DNA of 64,000 nt. It comes from Desulfobulbaceae bacterium BRH_c16a. GTDB taxonomy: Bacteria > Desulfobacterota > Desulfobulbia > Desulfobulbales > Desulfocapsaceae. The notes beneath the pieces were generated by a model. That model made no database searches. It had not been told where the DNA came from and worked only from the letters and a program-made list of their open reading frames with translations. Location of the stretch: assembly GCA_000961725.1 (NCBI GenBank), contig LADS01000038.1:33080-97079 (forward strand), written 5' to 3'. How positions within the stretch are numbered: position 1 is the stretch's first letter; every line of letters begins with the position of its first letter. The translations under genes and the position numbers were made by a program. Positions 18,944 through 28,102 of the stretch are shown one piece after another.

Positions 18944-19342
18944 TTACTGAACATCGACATTAAATTTGGCTGTAACGATCTTTTTGTTCCGCAGAATCTT
19001 CGTGTTTATAAACCAGGGCCCGGCCATGGAGAACGTGAGTGGCGTCTTGTATATGCCGTCGCTCAATACTGCGTCTGCCTTATAATTCATCGCCGGCATA
19101 CCGGGCATGGCCGGCATACCGAATTCCAGCCGGACTGAAGCATCGGTCACAGGTTGACCGCTGCCGTCTTTGATGGCGATAGTGGCATTGTTCTTGCCGA
19201 CGACCGGCGGATTCTTGTCGATGGTCAGCATAACCTCAAGATCTCCGGCCTTACTGGTTGCCTGGTATTCGGCGGCAATGGCAATACCGGTAAACAAAAA
19301 AACTGTGGCAATAAATGTTGTAAAGAACATTCTGGGATTCAT
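18944..19342 (-). CDS. YtkA/FixH-like periplasmic protein, first gene of the cus operon
   Basis: A 132-aa exported protein with a signal peptide (ending near IAA, residue 24) and an Ig-like YtkA/FixH-type domain: a beta-sandwich with FGMPAMPGMPAMNYK in its middle. The repeated Met-Pro residues could bind Cu(I). Similar small proteins often precede metal RND operons. The role is inferred to be copper capture or delivery to CusB. It is the first gene of the cusCBA transcript, with an AT-rich upstream region that carries a degenerate C/G palindrome. Confidence 0.75.
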   Translation of the reverse strand: MNPRMFFTTFIATVFLFTGIAIAAEYQATSKAGDLEVMLTIDKNPPVVGKNNATIAIKDGSGQPVTDASVRLEFGMPAMPGMPAMNYKADAVLSDGIYKTPLTFSMAGPWFINTKILRNKKIVTAKFNVDVQ

Positions 19343-19732
19343 ACATTCTCCATGGATTTGAGTTGGGTTGATTGATGGAACTTATGACAATAACAGTATA
19401 TGTTCCGGCCTTTAAACGCAAATTTCTACATAATTTTTTTTATTATTCTTATTAATTGATGTTAGGTATGCCTATTCTCTGTTTTGTCCTCAAGGGGGTG
19501 CGACCAGTAATACTCAGCAATTCTTATCTCTTTCGCCCAAGATTAAGCATAAATCATACCAATATTATTTCCAAATTGTAATCTACTGGTTTTACTAGAT
19601 ATACCTTCAAATAAAATATTCACCTGTATTACTTGCATTCACATGAGTGTAAAATAATCGGACAGTACTTAAAAAACATGCTCGCCCTTTTGCCTCATTA
19701 TTGTACAAACCCGTCTGCCCCGGGCAGCCATC
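19343..19732. other. AT-rich regulatory region upstream of the cus operon
   Basis: About 390 bases without a gene, clearly more AT-rich than its flanks. It holds GTCC-tcaa-GGGGG (19486-19498), a degenerate member of the C/G palindrome set, and at 19646-19666 the sequence AGTGTAAAATAA, three other bases, GACAGT, which recurs at 23828-23848. Promoters for the cus operon are expected here; no sigma-70 boxes could be fixed with confidence. Confidence 0.45.
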
Positions 19733-21535
19733 TCAACCGATTTTGATCAAGGCAAGGGTGATGTCGTCATTTTGCGGATTCGCACCCCGGAATACAGCTA
19801 TTTCCTGAACAATGGCCTGAAGAATTTTTTCCGGCTGAAGTGTGCAGTTATCGGCGAGTATCCTTTTCATGCGTTCCCTGCCGAATTGTTCACCAGCCTG
19901 GTTCTCGACCTCCCAGCCTCCATCGCTGCCGATGAGGATAAGCTGAACTGCCTTCCCAACCGGCTTCTCATTGTATTCATACTTACAGGTTTCATCGACC
20001 CCCAAGGCTATCCCTTTCCCTTTGAGTTCCGAGAAATCCCCATTCTCCGGACAATAGACAATTGCCGGATCGTGACCGGCACGCACCCAGCTGACAGTTT
20101 TTCGCCCTCGGTCCACCTCCAGATAAAACAGGGTGACAAAATTTCCCGATTTTAACGTGTCCTGACAGAGGAGGCTGTTGACATCACCCATTATCTCGCC
20201 AAGATTACCCGGCTGGACCACGCGGCCGCGGAGAAGTGCCCGGACAGTAGTCATCAGCAAAGCAGCGCCGATTCCATGCCCCACCACATCTCCCACAACA
20301 ACTCCGACCTTTTGCTCGTTTCCGGGAAACCTGAGAATATCGAAGTAGTCTCCACCCGTCTCGTCGCAATAAAGGATGAGGCCATGGGCAACGATTCCCT
20401 TGATGGAGACAATATCGTGCGGCAAGAGGTTCTGTTGCACCTCTCTGGCGACATTCATTGCCTCCTTCAGCAATAGCCTTTGCTGAAGTTGATGGATCAT
20501 TTTGTTAAAGCTTTTCGTCAGTTCCCCGACTTCGTCGCGCGATGCAACCGGGAGGGGTGGGCCGAAATGGCCATGGGCCAAATTGTCTGCCGCAGCGGAA
20601 AGATTCCTGATTCTTTCCGTGATATTACTCGTTGTACCTCGAATGATCAGGAGAATTGCGACAATACCGATAGTAAGAGACAGGATATAAAACAATTTGA
20701 ACTTGATAACAGGTTGCAGGATTTTTTCACCCGGGGCAATAACCACCATGGTCCAGGGCGCTTCGGTGAGACGATAAAAACCGCTGATTTCTCCCGGTGG
20801 AGAACCTGGCCCGAATACCGTGCCGAATTCATTTTTCCCCATTGTTCTCAGGGTATCCCGCTGGAGTGCATCGGTGGATCCGAAAGCCTGCGGCGTAGAA
20901 TTCCTCTCCGACTCAACAAGTGACGTGCCGGCCAAAACATTGCCAAAATCATCAATCAGATACGCCTTGTTGCTTTTCCACCAGGGAGCTTTGATTATCT
21001 CATTGATGAGGCTATCAAATGAAATCACCACCTCCACCCTTCCCACAGTCTGATCGTTTTTGCTTTTCAGCTCCGACTCCAGCGAAATAATCCGATTGTT
21101 TTCTTGACTGCTGTACCTGGGCGAACTGACCGTTAACTGATCCAGTTTAGAAAAGTGCATCTCGCCCATCATTGGCTGGTTTCGAATTCCGTAGGATTCG
21201 TTTCCGGGAACATTATCCGACCACTCGATATTAACGCCGACAATCCCATCAAGCTCTTTTATCTCCTGAAGAATAAAGGAAAAAACCTCCGGGCTTATAT
21301 CGGCGCCTTCCCTGTTATGCAAAAGAAGCAACAATTCCTTGGGTTTGCGCATACGCATATCCAGGTGATGGGCCGTGCGCTGCAGCTTGGCTATTGCCGT
21401 TTCGCCCCATTGGTTGAGTAGCACTGTTCGGACAAAGATATATCCGGCAACGGACATGCTCACCAGAAGCAGAAATATTGGCACCAGAATAAAAAATAAG
21501 GTCCGTTGTTGTAAGCTCCTGGGTTGGATCATCAT
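19733..21535 (-). CDS. RsbU-type PP2C phosphatase with Cache and HAMP domains
   Basis: A 600-aa membrane phosphatase. An N-terminal helix (about residues 11-33) leads into a 230-residue periplasmic Cache-like sensor, a second helix (about 280-300), a HAMP linker (NLSAAADNLAHGHFG) and a C-terminal SpoIIE/PP2C domain. The catalytic acids are visible in GGDYFDILRF, GDVVGHGIGAALL, SDGGWEV and NDDITLALI. In partner switching such enzymes dephosphorylate a STAS antagonist in response to a signal. The STAS/RsbW pair at 14-819 is a candidate partner, though 19 kb away. The ATG at 21532 is an alternative start. Confidence 0.88.
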   Translation of the reverse strand: MMIQPRSLQQRTLFFILVPIFLLLVSMSVAGYIFVRTVLLNQWGETAIAKLQRTAHHLDMRMRKPKELLLLLHNREGADISPEVFSFILQEIKELDGIVGVNIEWSDNVPGNESYGIRNQPMMGEMHFSKLDQLTVSSPRYSSQENNRIISLESELKSKNDQTVGRVEVVISFDSLINEIIKAPWWKSNKAYLIDDFGNVLAGTSLVESERNSTPQAFGSTDALQRDTLRTMGKNEFGTVFGPGSPPGEISGFYRLTEAPWTMVVIAPGEKILQPVIKFKLFYILSLTIGIVAILLIIRGTTSNITERIRNLSAAADNLAHGHFGPPLPVASRDEVGELTKSFNKMIHQLQQRLLLKEAMNVAREVQQNLLPHDIVSIKGIVAHGLILYCDETGGDYFDILRFPGNEQKVGVVVGDVVGHGIGAALLMTTVRALLRGRVVQPGNLGEIMGDVNSLLCQDTLKSGNFVTLFYLEVDRGRKTVSWVRAGHDPAIVYCPENGDFSELKGKGIALGVDETCKYEYNEKPVGKAVQLILIGSDGGWEVENQAGEQFGRERMKRILADNCTLQPEKILQAIVQEIAVFRGANPQNDDITLALIKIG

Positions 21536-21552
21536 CTTTCCAAATGCCTGTC

Positions 21553-21605
21553 GCTATCCGACCTGACTGGCGCCCTGAGGAAGGAGCCAGTCAGGTCCAG
21601 CCTGC
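21553..21605. repeat. Dispersed inverted repeat, copy 1
   Basis: Arms GACCTGACTGGC (21560-21571) and GCCAGTCAGGTC (21586-21597) are perfectly complementary, with a 14-base loop. A close relative is at 31737-31788, where the flanks CTATCCGACCTG and GCCTGC are also shared. Both copies lie just after the stop of a minus-strand exported-protein gene. There is no T run on either side, so it is more like a mobile intergenic repeat than a standard terminator. Confidence 0.6.
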
Positions 21606-21638
21606 TGCCGGAGGTTATTTTTGCCGATAAATGGAGAA

Positions 21639-22631
21639 TCACATCATTCCACCGCCGCCACCCGAGCCGCTGCCGCCACCCGAACCGCTGCCGCCGCCCA
21701 TGCCACCGCCGCCGCCCATACCGCCTCCCGAGCTGCTGCCGCTTCCCGAGCTGCTGCCGCTTCCCATGCCACCGGAACTGCCGCTGCCGCCGCTACTGCC
21801 ACCGCTGCCCGAGGCACCCATTCCGCCGCCCATACCTCCTCCCGTCGCACTGCCATGACCTTCCCCCTCGACACTTCCCATGCCATTGCTTAGGCCGCCG
21901 GCTCCGGACATCATCCCGCCACTGCCGCTTCCTTGCACACCGGTCTGCATGCCTGTGCCGTGGCCCTCAGCCCATCCCGATTCGGTATTTCGGGCAGTGG
22001 CTGCCATAATTTCCGCTGATTGGGGATCCATCATTGAGCCTGTGCTCCCGCTATTTATCTGTTCACCCATGTTGCCCTGCTGCATGGTGCCCTGGCCGCT
22101 GCCGCCTGTCATTTGACCGGTACCCATAGTCCCTTGGCCACCAGTTGTCATCTGGCCGTTCCCCATCCCACCTTGGCCGCTGCTTGCCATTTGTCCGCCG
22201 GCCGAATGCCCGCCGGCCGAAACATTCATCCCCAGTTCACCGGCGACCTCAGCCCAGCCTGCACCGGCTGTGTGCATATCGCTGATATCCTTCTCCGATA
22301 CCCCGGTCATATTGGAAAGCATTCCAACATACTTGTCTTCAGCAGCATTAAGCGTCGTTTCAGCAGACATCATCCTGCTTTGATTACCGGACATTTGCAC
22401 GCGATCCATCTGAATTTCGGCTTCATTGATATCCATAAGAGCCGCCTGCAGAGACGGATTTGCGGTAGTTGCTTCCTGTCCCGCCATATGTGCTGCCTGC
22501 CCTGCCTCGGCTGCATTCGAATAGGTTGGCTGAACTTGTGAAATTTCCTGCGCTCCAGCCAGTGTCTGCATACACAGCCCCGAGACAGCAAGGGTTAAAA
22601 TCATACTTTTGAAGTACCGTTTCGTTTTCAT
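21639..22631 (-). CDS. Secreted Gly/Met/Ser-rich protein with a conserved helical domain (paralogue A)
   Basis: A 330-aa protein with a Sec signal peptide (about residues 1-28, ending LAGAQ). Residues about 50-125 form a charged helical region (NEAEIQMDRVQMSG, SAETTLNAAEDKYVGML, SDMHTAGAGWAEVAGELG). The rest is low complexity: Gly, Ser, Met and Gln first, then a nearly pure Gly/Ser/Met tail ending GGGGGMM. AGGAG precedes ATG 22631. The helical domain matches that of the protein at 33809-34540, so the two are paralogues. No known family was recognised. Possible roles are surface coat, adhesin or metal-binding matrix. The TPR lipoprotein gene lies 50 bases upstream on the same strand. Confidence 0.78.
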   Translation of the reverse strand: MKTKRYFKSMILTLAVSGLCMQTLAGAQEISQVQPTYSNAAEAGQAAHMAGQEATTANPSLQAALMDINEAEIQMDRVQMSGNQSRMMSAETTLNAAEDKYVGMLSNMTGVSEKDISDMHTAGAGWAEVAGELGMNVSAGGHSAGGQMASSGQGGMGNGQMTTGGQGTMGTGQMTGGSGQGTMQQGNMGEQINSGSTGSMMDPQSAEIMAATARNTESGWAEGHGTGMQTGVQGSGSGGMMSGAGGLSNGMGSVEGEGHGSATGGGMGGGMGASGSGGSSGGSGSSGGMGSGSSSGSGSSSGGGMGGGGGMGGGSGSGGGSGSGGGGGMM

Positions 22632-22682
22632 GTTTTCTCCTTTTATTGTAGTATTACCGACTGCATCTGACATACTTCGAGC

Positions 22683-23660
22683 TTATTTCCAGTCCGTCAG
22701 AAAAACCCGAACCGATTCGTTTTTAACGTAGGTTTTTTTGCCCTGGATGACTTTTTCCGGCGTGCCAAACCAGCTGATCCGGATGCGATCCGGGCCGATA
22801 GCCGGAAAAAGCTTATGCAAGGTCTCCTTGACTTCTATTGCCCGTTGTTTCGCGAGCTGTTTATCCTTGTCGACATAGACCACAACCTGCAGTGTTCCTC
22901 TATTGAGGTTGGAAACGATGGCCCCGATTAACCGCAATGAAGGATATACAGATATACTGACGCTGCCGGCCGACTGCTGAAACTTGATCTCGGCAAGAGT
23001 TACGGTGCGATTGCCGAGAAAATGATTTTCATAAGAAAAATCTCCCAGGGCATTGAGATGGTCCGCCGCCTGGCGTGCATGTCGTCCGGCAGGGTACCAT
23101 TTCAGGTATTCCAGCCAGGCCTTCTTTGCCGCTGTATCCTTCCCTTCCAGGTCGAGTATCAGGGCCCTGTTATAAAGAGCCGCCGCATTCGTCGGCACCT
23201 CTTTCAGGACTGCATCGTATGCCGTCTTTGCCTGCTTGAATTCCCCGTTTCTCAACCGGAGATGGCCCAGATAGAGATGCGCCTGCGGATGGCGGCCGTT
23301 CTGCCGCAAGGCTTTCTCATAGCTTATCCTTTCGGACTTCCTCTCTCCCAGTTCGCCATAGGAGACCCCCAGCCAGAAGTAATAGTCCGCATTCCCCGGA
23401 TCAAGGGCGACTGTCTTCTGAAAATGGGGTAAAGCCTCGGCCGCTTTATTCTGGGCAAGGAGAAAACGTCCCAGGTAGTATTGAGCAATGTCGTTGTCAG
23501 GATGCTCTTGCACCACATTTTTAAAGTATCTTTCCGCCTGAATGTATTCCCCGGTTTCCATATAATGCCCCCCCTTCACCGTATTACTGAGGTCGGCCAT
23601 ACTGCAACCCGAGATAATGCTCGTCAGGAAGATGAGCGTTATCAGATTCCTGTACATCAT
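22683..23660 (-). CDS. TPR lipoprotein with an OmpA-like C-terminal region
   Basis: A 325-aa lipoprotein (lipobox SIISGC, Cys19). Residues about 25-205 contain four to five tetratricopeptide repeats (YMETGEYIQAERYFKNVVQEHP; IAQYYLGRFLLAQNKAAEALPHF). The C-terminal 100 residues (VYVDKDKQLAKQRAIEVKETL and following) resemble an OmpA/MotB-type peptidoglycan-binding fold, a tentative assignment. AAGGAGG precedes ATG 23660. It would be an envelope scaffold. Its position directly upstream of the Gly/Met-rich protein gene suggests it may help export or assemble that protein. Confidence 0.75.
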   Translation of the reverse strand: MMYRNLITLIFLTSIISGCSMADLSNTVKGGHYMETGEYIQAERYFKNVVQEHPDNDIAQYYLGRFLLAQNKAAEALPHFQKTVALDPGNADYYFWLGVSYGELGERKSERISYEKALRQNGRHPQAHLYLGHLRLRNGEFKQAKTAYDAVLKEVPTNAAALYNRALILDLEGKDTAAKKAWLEYLKWYPAGRHARQAADHLNALGDFSYENHFLGNRTVTLAEIKFQQSAGSVSISVYPSLRLIGAIVSNLNRGTLQVVVYVDKDKQLAKQRAIEVKETLHKLFPAIGPDRIRISWFGTPEKVIQGKKTYVKNESVRVFLTDWK

Positions 23661-24100
23661 GTTAGCCTCCTTGATGGATATAAAAAATTGTATGAATCAT
23701 TCTGGTTTCATACTTTATCTGCACAAACCGGGCCAGAATGCACTGCCCGCGTCTGTGCCAATCAACTCGTTGTTTTTTCGTAAAAACATTCCAACCGTCA
23801 GCTCCTGCAATGGATATTCTTTGATGTAGTGTAAAATAAATAGACAGTCAGCAAGGAATGACAAAGGCCATTGCGTCCTGTTAATGGACAAACATCATCC
23901 GCTTAAGCAGTGCCGGCCATTACAGCCGGAGCCGGTCCGAATCACCTCATTATTGACAGATGTGTACCGGTGAACGATTACGATTGAAACCAGCGGAACT
24001 GAACCGCCCTGTTTGTCGGAACGACCGGGTTTTCATGGAATTCGTCTCAGTTGGAGGAAAGGCCGACTAGCCTTGGGGAGTAGCACCGGTCTGCCGGGCA
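23661..24100. other. Intergenic region between TPR lipoprotein and IS91 remnant
   Basis: About 440 bases with no supported gene. It includes the second copy (23828-23848) of AGTGTAAAATAA, three bases, GACAGT, located 170 bases upstream of the TPR gene start. The right part grades into sequence that may be decayed transposase. Confidence 0.4.
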
Positions 24101-24430
24101 TCGATTCCCAGGTCCGGCAAGTCACCTTGAATGTCAGCTGCCTGGCGGTTGGCGATGCCGAGGCCTCGCTCAAGTATCTTGCCCCTTACGTCTTCCGGGT
24201 GGCCATCTCCGATAGCCGCATTGTTGCCGCCGAAGGGCGGCAGGTAACATTCTCTTTATCGCAAATCCGGGAGCAACCGCACCAGAAAGATCACTCTCGA
24301 TGCCATTGAGTTTCTCCGGCGCTTTCTCCAGCATGTGCTGCCGACCGGGTTCATGAAAGTCCGACATTACGGCTTCATGAACAGTGCCTGCAAACTGTCC
24401 CTTGTTCGGCTCCGGCTCCTGGTTCTCAAT
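24100..24430 (+). pseudogene. IS91-family transposase remnant (C-terminal part, frameshifted)
   Basis: Translation gives ASLKYLAPYVFRVAISDSRI and then, in another frame, FLRRFLQHVLPTGFMKVRHY. Both are the conserved C-terminal blocks of IS91/IS801-type Y2 transposases (compare YLARYTHRVAISNSR and FIRRFLLHVLPKGFVRIRH from memory). The frame changes near 24300, there is no N-terminal tyrosine domain, and the end runs into the 3' end of the copB gene. The remnant marks the left border of the metal-stress island. Confidence 0.75.
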
Positions 24431-24439
24431 CCTTATTGG

Positions 24440-26581
24440 TTATGGTTTTATTTTCAGCAACCGCGCATTGATAGCCACAATCACCGTGCTTGCAGACATC
24501 AACACCGCGCCCAGCGCAGGAGTGAGCAGCACGCCCCAGGCGTAAAGCGCTCCGGCGGCCAGCGGAATGGCGAAGGTGTTGTAGCCCGTGGCCCAGAGAA
24601 GGTTCTGGATCATCTTCCGATACGTGGCGCGGGAAAGTTGCACGATGGCCACGACATCCAGCGGATTGCTCCGCACCAGAATAACATCGGCGGTTTCCAC
24701 TGCTACATCGGAACCGGCTCCAATGGCGATACCCACATCCGCCTGCGCCAGCGCCGGGGCATCGTTCACGCCGTCGCCGGTCATGGCCACCAACACGCCC
24801 CGGGACTGGACCTCTTTCACTTTGGCGGCTTTGTCCTGGGGAAGGACTTCGGCGAAGTATTCATCCAGCCCGACCTGGTCCGAGACCCATTTGGCCGTCG
24901 CTTTGTTGTCGCCGGTGAGCATCAGGCAGCGGATGTTCAGCGCCTTGAGAGCATCGATGGCTTGCTTCGCCTCGGGTCGGACGATGTCGGCCAGGGCAAT
25001 CGCTCCTTTCAGTTTCCCGTCCACGAGGACAAACACGACCGTCTTGCCTTGCGCTTGCAGGGGCTCGACGCGCTCATCGGTGAGCGCGATGTTCTGTTCG
25101 CGCAAGAAGCCCGGGCTGACCACCTTGACATCCTTGCCCTCGACCCTGCCTTCGGCGCCTTTGCCCGGGATGCTTTTAAAGTTTTCAACGGGCAGCTTCT
25201 TTTCCGAAGCAGACGCGATAGCCCTGGCGATGGGATGTTCGGAATTCGCGTCCACGGAGGCCGCATACTTGCGCAGCGTTTCTTCGTCGATGTCCTCGCC
25301 CAGCACCAGGGTTTCGGTCACGCCGAAGCGGCCCTCGGTAAGCGTGCCGGTCTTATCAAAAATGATGGCCTGCAGTTTTCTAGCGCCCTCGAAAGCAACC
25401 CGACTACGGATGAGCAGGCCGTTTTTCGCGGCCAAGGCGGTAGAGACGGCCACCACCAACGGCACGGCAAGACCCAGGGCATGCGGGCAGGCGATGACCA
25501 TCACGGTGACGGTGCGTTCGATGGCGAACGCGAACTCCTTGTTCATGAGAACCTGCCAGATCAAGAAGGTAATGACGCCACCTCCCAAGGCAACAATGGT
25601 GAGCCACAGCGCGGCGGTGTTGGCGAGGTCTTGGGTCTTCGATTTGCTTTCCTGGGCCTGTTTGACGAGATCGATGACCTGCGACAGAAACGAATCCTTG
25701 CCGGTGCCTTTGACCTCGATGGTCAACGATCCTTCGCCGTTGATGGCCCCGCCGATGACCTTTCCGCCTTTCTTTTTGCTTACCGGGGTTGATTCCCCGG
25801 TAAGCATCGCCTCATTGACCGAGCTCTCGCCCTCTACAATGACACCGTCCGCTGGAATCTTCTCACCCGGTTTAATTAGGACCTTGTCATCCAATGCCAG
25901 CTCGCTCAGCGGAACGTCCTTCACGCCGCCGTCGGGCATGAGTTTGTGAGCGTCGGAGGGCATGAGTTTGGCCAATTCCTCCAGGGCCTTTGAGGCACCC
26001 ATCACCGACTTCATCTCGATCCAATGCCCGAGCAGCATGATGTCCACGAGGGAGGCCAGCTCCCAGAAGAACATCTTGCCGGCCAGGCCGAACACCACGG
26101 CGCTGCTGTAGAGATAGGCAGTGGCAATGGCGACGGCGACCAGCGTCATCATCCCGGGACGGCGGGATTTGAGCTCCTCGAACAAGCCTTTGAGAAACGG
26201 CCAGCCGCCATACCAGAAGACCGCCGAGGCCAAGCCAAACAGGACGTAGACGTCGCCGGGAAAACGGATGGCTTCTCGCAGTCCCACCAGCGTTTGGAGC
26301 ATCGGCGAGAGGACGAGAATCGGCAGGGTCAAGACCAGTGAGATCCAGAACCGTTTCCGGAAATCCGCCACCATGCGGGAATGATGGTCCTGATGGTCCT
26401 GATGGTCCGAAGGATCGGAGCCGGCGTGCTGCAATTGAGTTTCCGCCTCCAACCAATTCTCTTCGGCATGTCCTTGCGGATGGCCCTCCTTCTCATAGAT
26501 GGCGTAGGCCTTCTTGGCCACCTCGTCATGCGCCAACTCAGTTTCGTGGTTATTTTTGGTTTCGTGTTCGTGTTCCTTCAT
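24440..26581 (-). CDS. copB: Copper-exporting P1B ATPase, CopB type, with N-terminal DUF2934
   Basis: A 713-aa P-type ATPase. The metal-site motif is CPH at residues 365-367, the CopB class linked to Cu(II)/Cu(I) or Ag export, rather than CPC. The actuator TGES is at 261-264, the phosphorylation site DKTGT at 409-413, and the hinge GDGVNDAPA is present. Residues about 1-70 are His/Glu-rich and include HDEVAKKAYAIYEKEG and the following stretch, which matches the DUF2934 family. That domain is normally a separate small protein, so this is a fusion. The C-terminus ends where the IS91 remnant begins. A strong purine-rich site (AGGAGATCCCC) precedes ATG 26581. Confidence 0.92.
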   Translation of the reverse strand: MKEHEHETKNNHETELAHDEVAKKAYAIYEKEGHPQGHAEENWLEAETQLQHAGSDPSDHQDHQDHHSRMVADFRKRFWISLVLTLPILVLSPMLQTLVGLREAIRFPGDVYVLFGLASAVFWYGGWPFLKGLFEELKSRRPGMMTLVAVAIATAYLYSSAVVFGLAGKMFFWELASLVDIMLLGHWIEMKSVMGASKALEELAKLMPSDAHKLMPDGGVKDVPLSELALDDKVLIKPGEKIPADGVIVEGESSVNEAMLTGESTPVSKKKGGKVIGGAINGEGSLTIEVKGTGKDSFLSQVIDLVKQAQESKSKTQDLANTAALWLTIVALGGGVITFLIWQVLMNKEFAFAIERTVTVMVIACPHALGLAVPLVVAVSTALAAKNGLLIRSRVAFEGARKLQAIIFDKTGTLTEGRFGVTETLVLGEDIDEETLRKYAASVDANSEHPIARAIASASEKKLPVENFKSIPGKGAEGRVEGKDVKVVSPGFLREQNIALTDERVEPLQAQGKTVVFVLVDGKLKGAIALADIVRPEAKQAIDALKALNIRCLMLTGDNKATAKWVSDQVGLDEYFAEVLPQDKAAKVKEVQSRGVLVAMTGDGVNDAPALAQADVGIAIGAGSDVAVETADVILVRSNPLDVVAIVQLSRATYRKMIQNLLWATGYNTFAIPLAAGALYAWGVLLTPALGAVLMSASTVIVAINARLLKIKP

Positions 26582-26672
26582 AGGGGATCTCCTGTCGGTT
26601 TTTCTAGAGTTCTTGTTCTTCCATCAAACCTGAGCGACCGCGCTCCGCCATGCTTTCCCGCATCCGCGCCAC

Positions 26673-26790
26673 TCAGGCGCCGGGGATACCCTGCGCGCCG
26701 CGGGTATAGAACTCGGGGATCACCAGGCGCAGATTGTACGGAAAAAAGGCCTGTTGCGCTCCTTCCTTGCGCCAAACGATCTTTAAATGT
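26673..26790 (-). other. Possible gene remnant between copB and the MFS pseudogene
   Basis: A short minus-strand open frame of about 40 codons ends in a TGA at 26675-26673. It has no start codon or ribosome site, yet its composition (KIVWRKEGAQQAFFPYNLRL) looks protein-like. I do not recognise the family. It may be the C-terminal piece of a lost gene of the island. Confidence 0.25.
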
Positions 26791-26799
26791 AGAGACTCC

Positions 26800-27824
26800 T
26801 CAGTCAAAATGCGGACCATCCTGTCGCCCTCTTTCCAGAAAAACTTTTGCCCCCAGAAAGATTGCGGTAGCCAGCAGAGGGACAGCAGTAGATAGATAAG
26901 GTATGTGGATTGACCAAACGAATAAAAACCCTCCGGTTACAGGCCCGGCGAATTGGCCGAGGCTGTTGGCAGCGCTTTGAAGGCCCAAAGCGGTTCCCGT
27001 TTCAGATCTTCTACTCGCCAGCGTAGCAAGGGTTGGGATAAGCAAGGCCATGCCAAATGCCAGCACCCCAACCCAAATCAGGATGAAAGTCATGGTCTCT
27101 GTCAGCATCAATAAGATCAACGCAACGCCAACCATGCCTGAACCGATTGCCAGCAAAAGAATTTCTTTCTTGTAGTCGATGAACCATCCGACTATGGCAC
27201 CCTGACCAACCGCCATGACTAAGCCGCAAACTATGAAGACCATACCCATTTGCGCGGGGCCGAACTTCATGACTTGTTGGGCGTGGAGCGCACCACAACG
27301 CCGAGCCCGGTTGCAGCGCCAAGCCATGCCATGCTTTTGCCGCGGTCCGAATCAGAACTCGCGTCTGCAACATAGGCAGTGGCTGTCGGCAAAATGGCTG
27401 AGGAAAAAATCCCGCTAAGAATTCTTGCAACGTAAAGGGTGACAAGATCTGAGCCTAAGCCGAAAAGGACATTAAAAACCGCATTGCCGCCCAGGCCGGC
27501 GAAAAACAGGGGCCGGCGGCCGATCCTGTCGGACATGGCGCCCCAAAGCGGCGCAAAGAAGAATTGCATCAAAGCAAATACACCGGTCAATGCGCCGACA
27601 TGAACGGATATCTCCTTCGAAGTTGCTCCACCGCCCAACGCCATCCGCTCGATGTAGAAAGGCAGTACTGTGAGCGTTACCCCATAGCCGCTCATCACGA
27701 TGAACATGGATGCAAAGAGAATATAAAGGTTTTGTCTGCATTTCCGCTCCTGAAAGCATTCCCCTGCTTTTGCAGCTTTAGCATCTCCGGATATGGCTTT
27801 GCCCAATACACGAGCTTTGTTCAA
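26800..27824 (-). pseudogene. MFS multidrug/TetA-like transporter with internal deletion and frameshift
   Basis: The N-terminal part (27824 to about 27275) encodes helices 1-5 of a major facilitator, with the loop motif GAMSDRIGRRPLFF and the helix 5 motif AATGLGVVV. The C-terminal part (about 27290 to 26800) encodes helices 7-12 (MGMVFIVCGLVMAVGQGAIVG). The parts are in different frames, and roughly 70-80 residues (helix 6 and the central loop) are missing at the junction. A normal member is about 400 aa. The start overlaps the stop of the upstream DUF5676 gene by four bases, so it was once part of that operon. It is almost certainly inactive. Confidence 0.85.
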
Positions 27825-28102
27825 CCCTTGGGTTTGCCAACCCCAAAGTTATAGATGCTGGCTATGGTAGCGCCCGTCAGCCATCCGAGAATGAATATTT
27901 CCACCAGCCCCATGGCCATCTCCCACCACGGCATGTCGGTCCTGATGATGGATGTGACATCGATGCCGTGCATCAGGCTGTTGAAAAAAAGGATGCTCGC
28001 CTCTTTTCCCACTGTCCACATTACAAACGCGCATCCCAGATAAAGGAGGGCGGATGTGAACCCGAAGGCCATTCCAAATTTTCTGATGTTAATGGTTTCC
28101 AT
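27821..28102 (-). CDS. DUF5676 family small membrane protein
   Basis: A 93-aa protein with two to three hydrophobic helices (FGMAFGFTSALLYLGCAFVMW; MAMGLVEIFILGWLTGATIA). The overall pattern is that of DUF5676, small membrane proteins commonly found next to copper and other heavy-metal genes. AAGGAGG precedes ATG 28102 by seven bases. It overlaps the DUF2933-like gene upstream and the MFS pseudogene downstream, so all three form one coupled unit. The function is unknown. Confidence 0.78.
   Translation of the reverse strand: METINIRKFGMAFGFTSALLYLGCAFVMWTVGKEASILFFNSLMHGIDVTSIIRTDMPWWEMAMGLVEIFILGWLTGATIASIYNFGVGKPKG

Noticed and set aside
21644..21886. Ala/Val-rich and Pro-rich frames overlapping the Gly/Met tail gene.
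   Set aside because: These arise from the repetitive GGN/TCN codons in other frames; the signal peptide and ribosome site support only the 21639-22631 frame.
26800..27824. MFS gene considered as two separate small transporters or a programmed frameshift.
   Set aside because: The middle helix and loop are missing, so a deletion explains it; no slippery site was seen.
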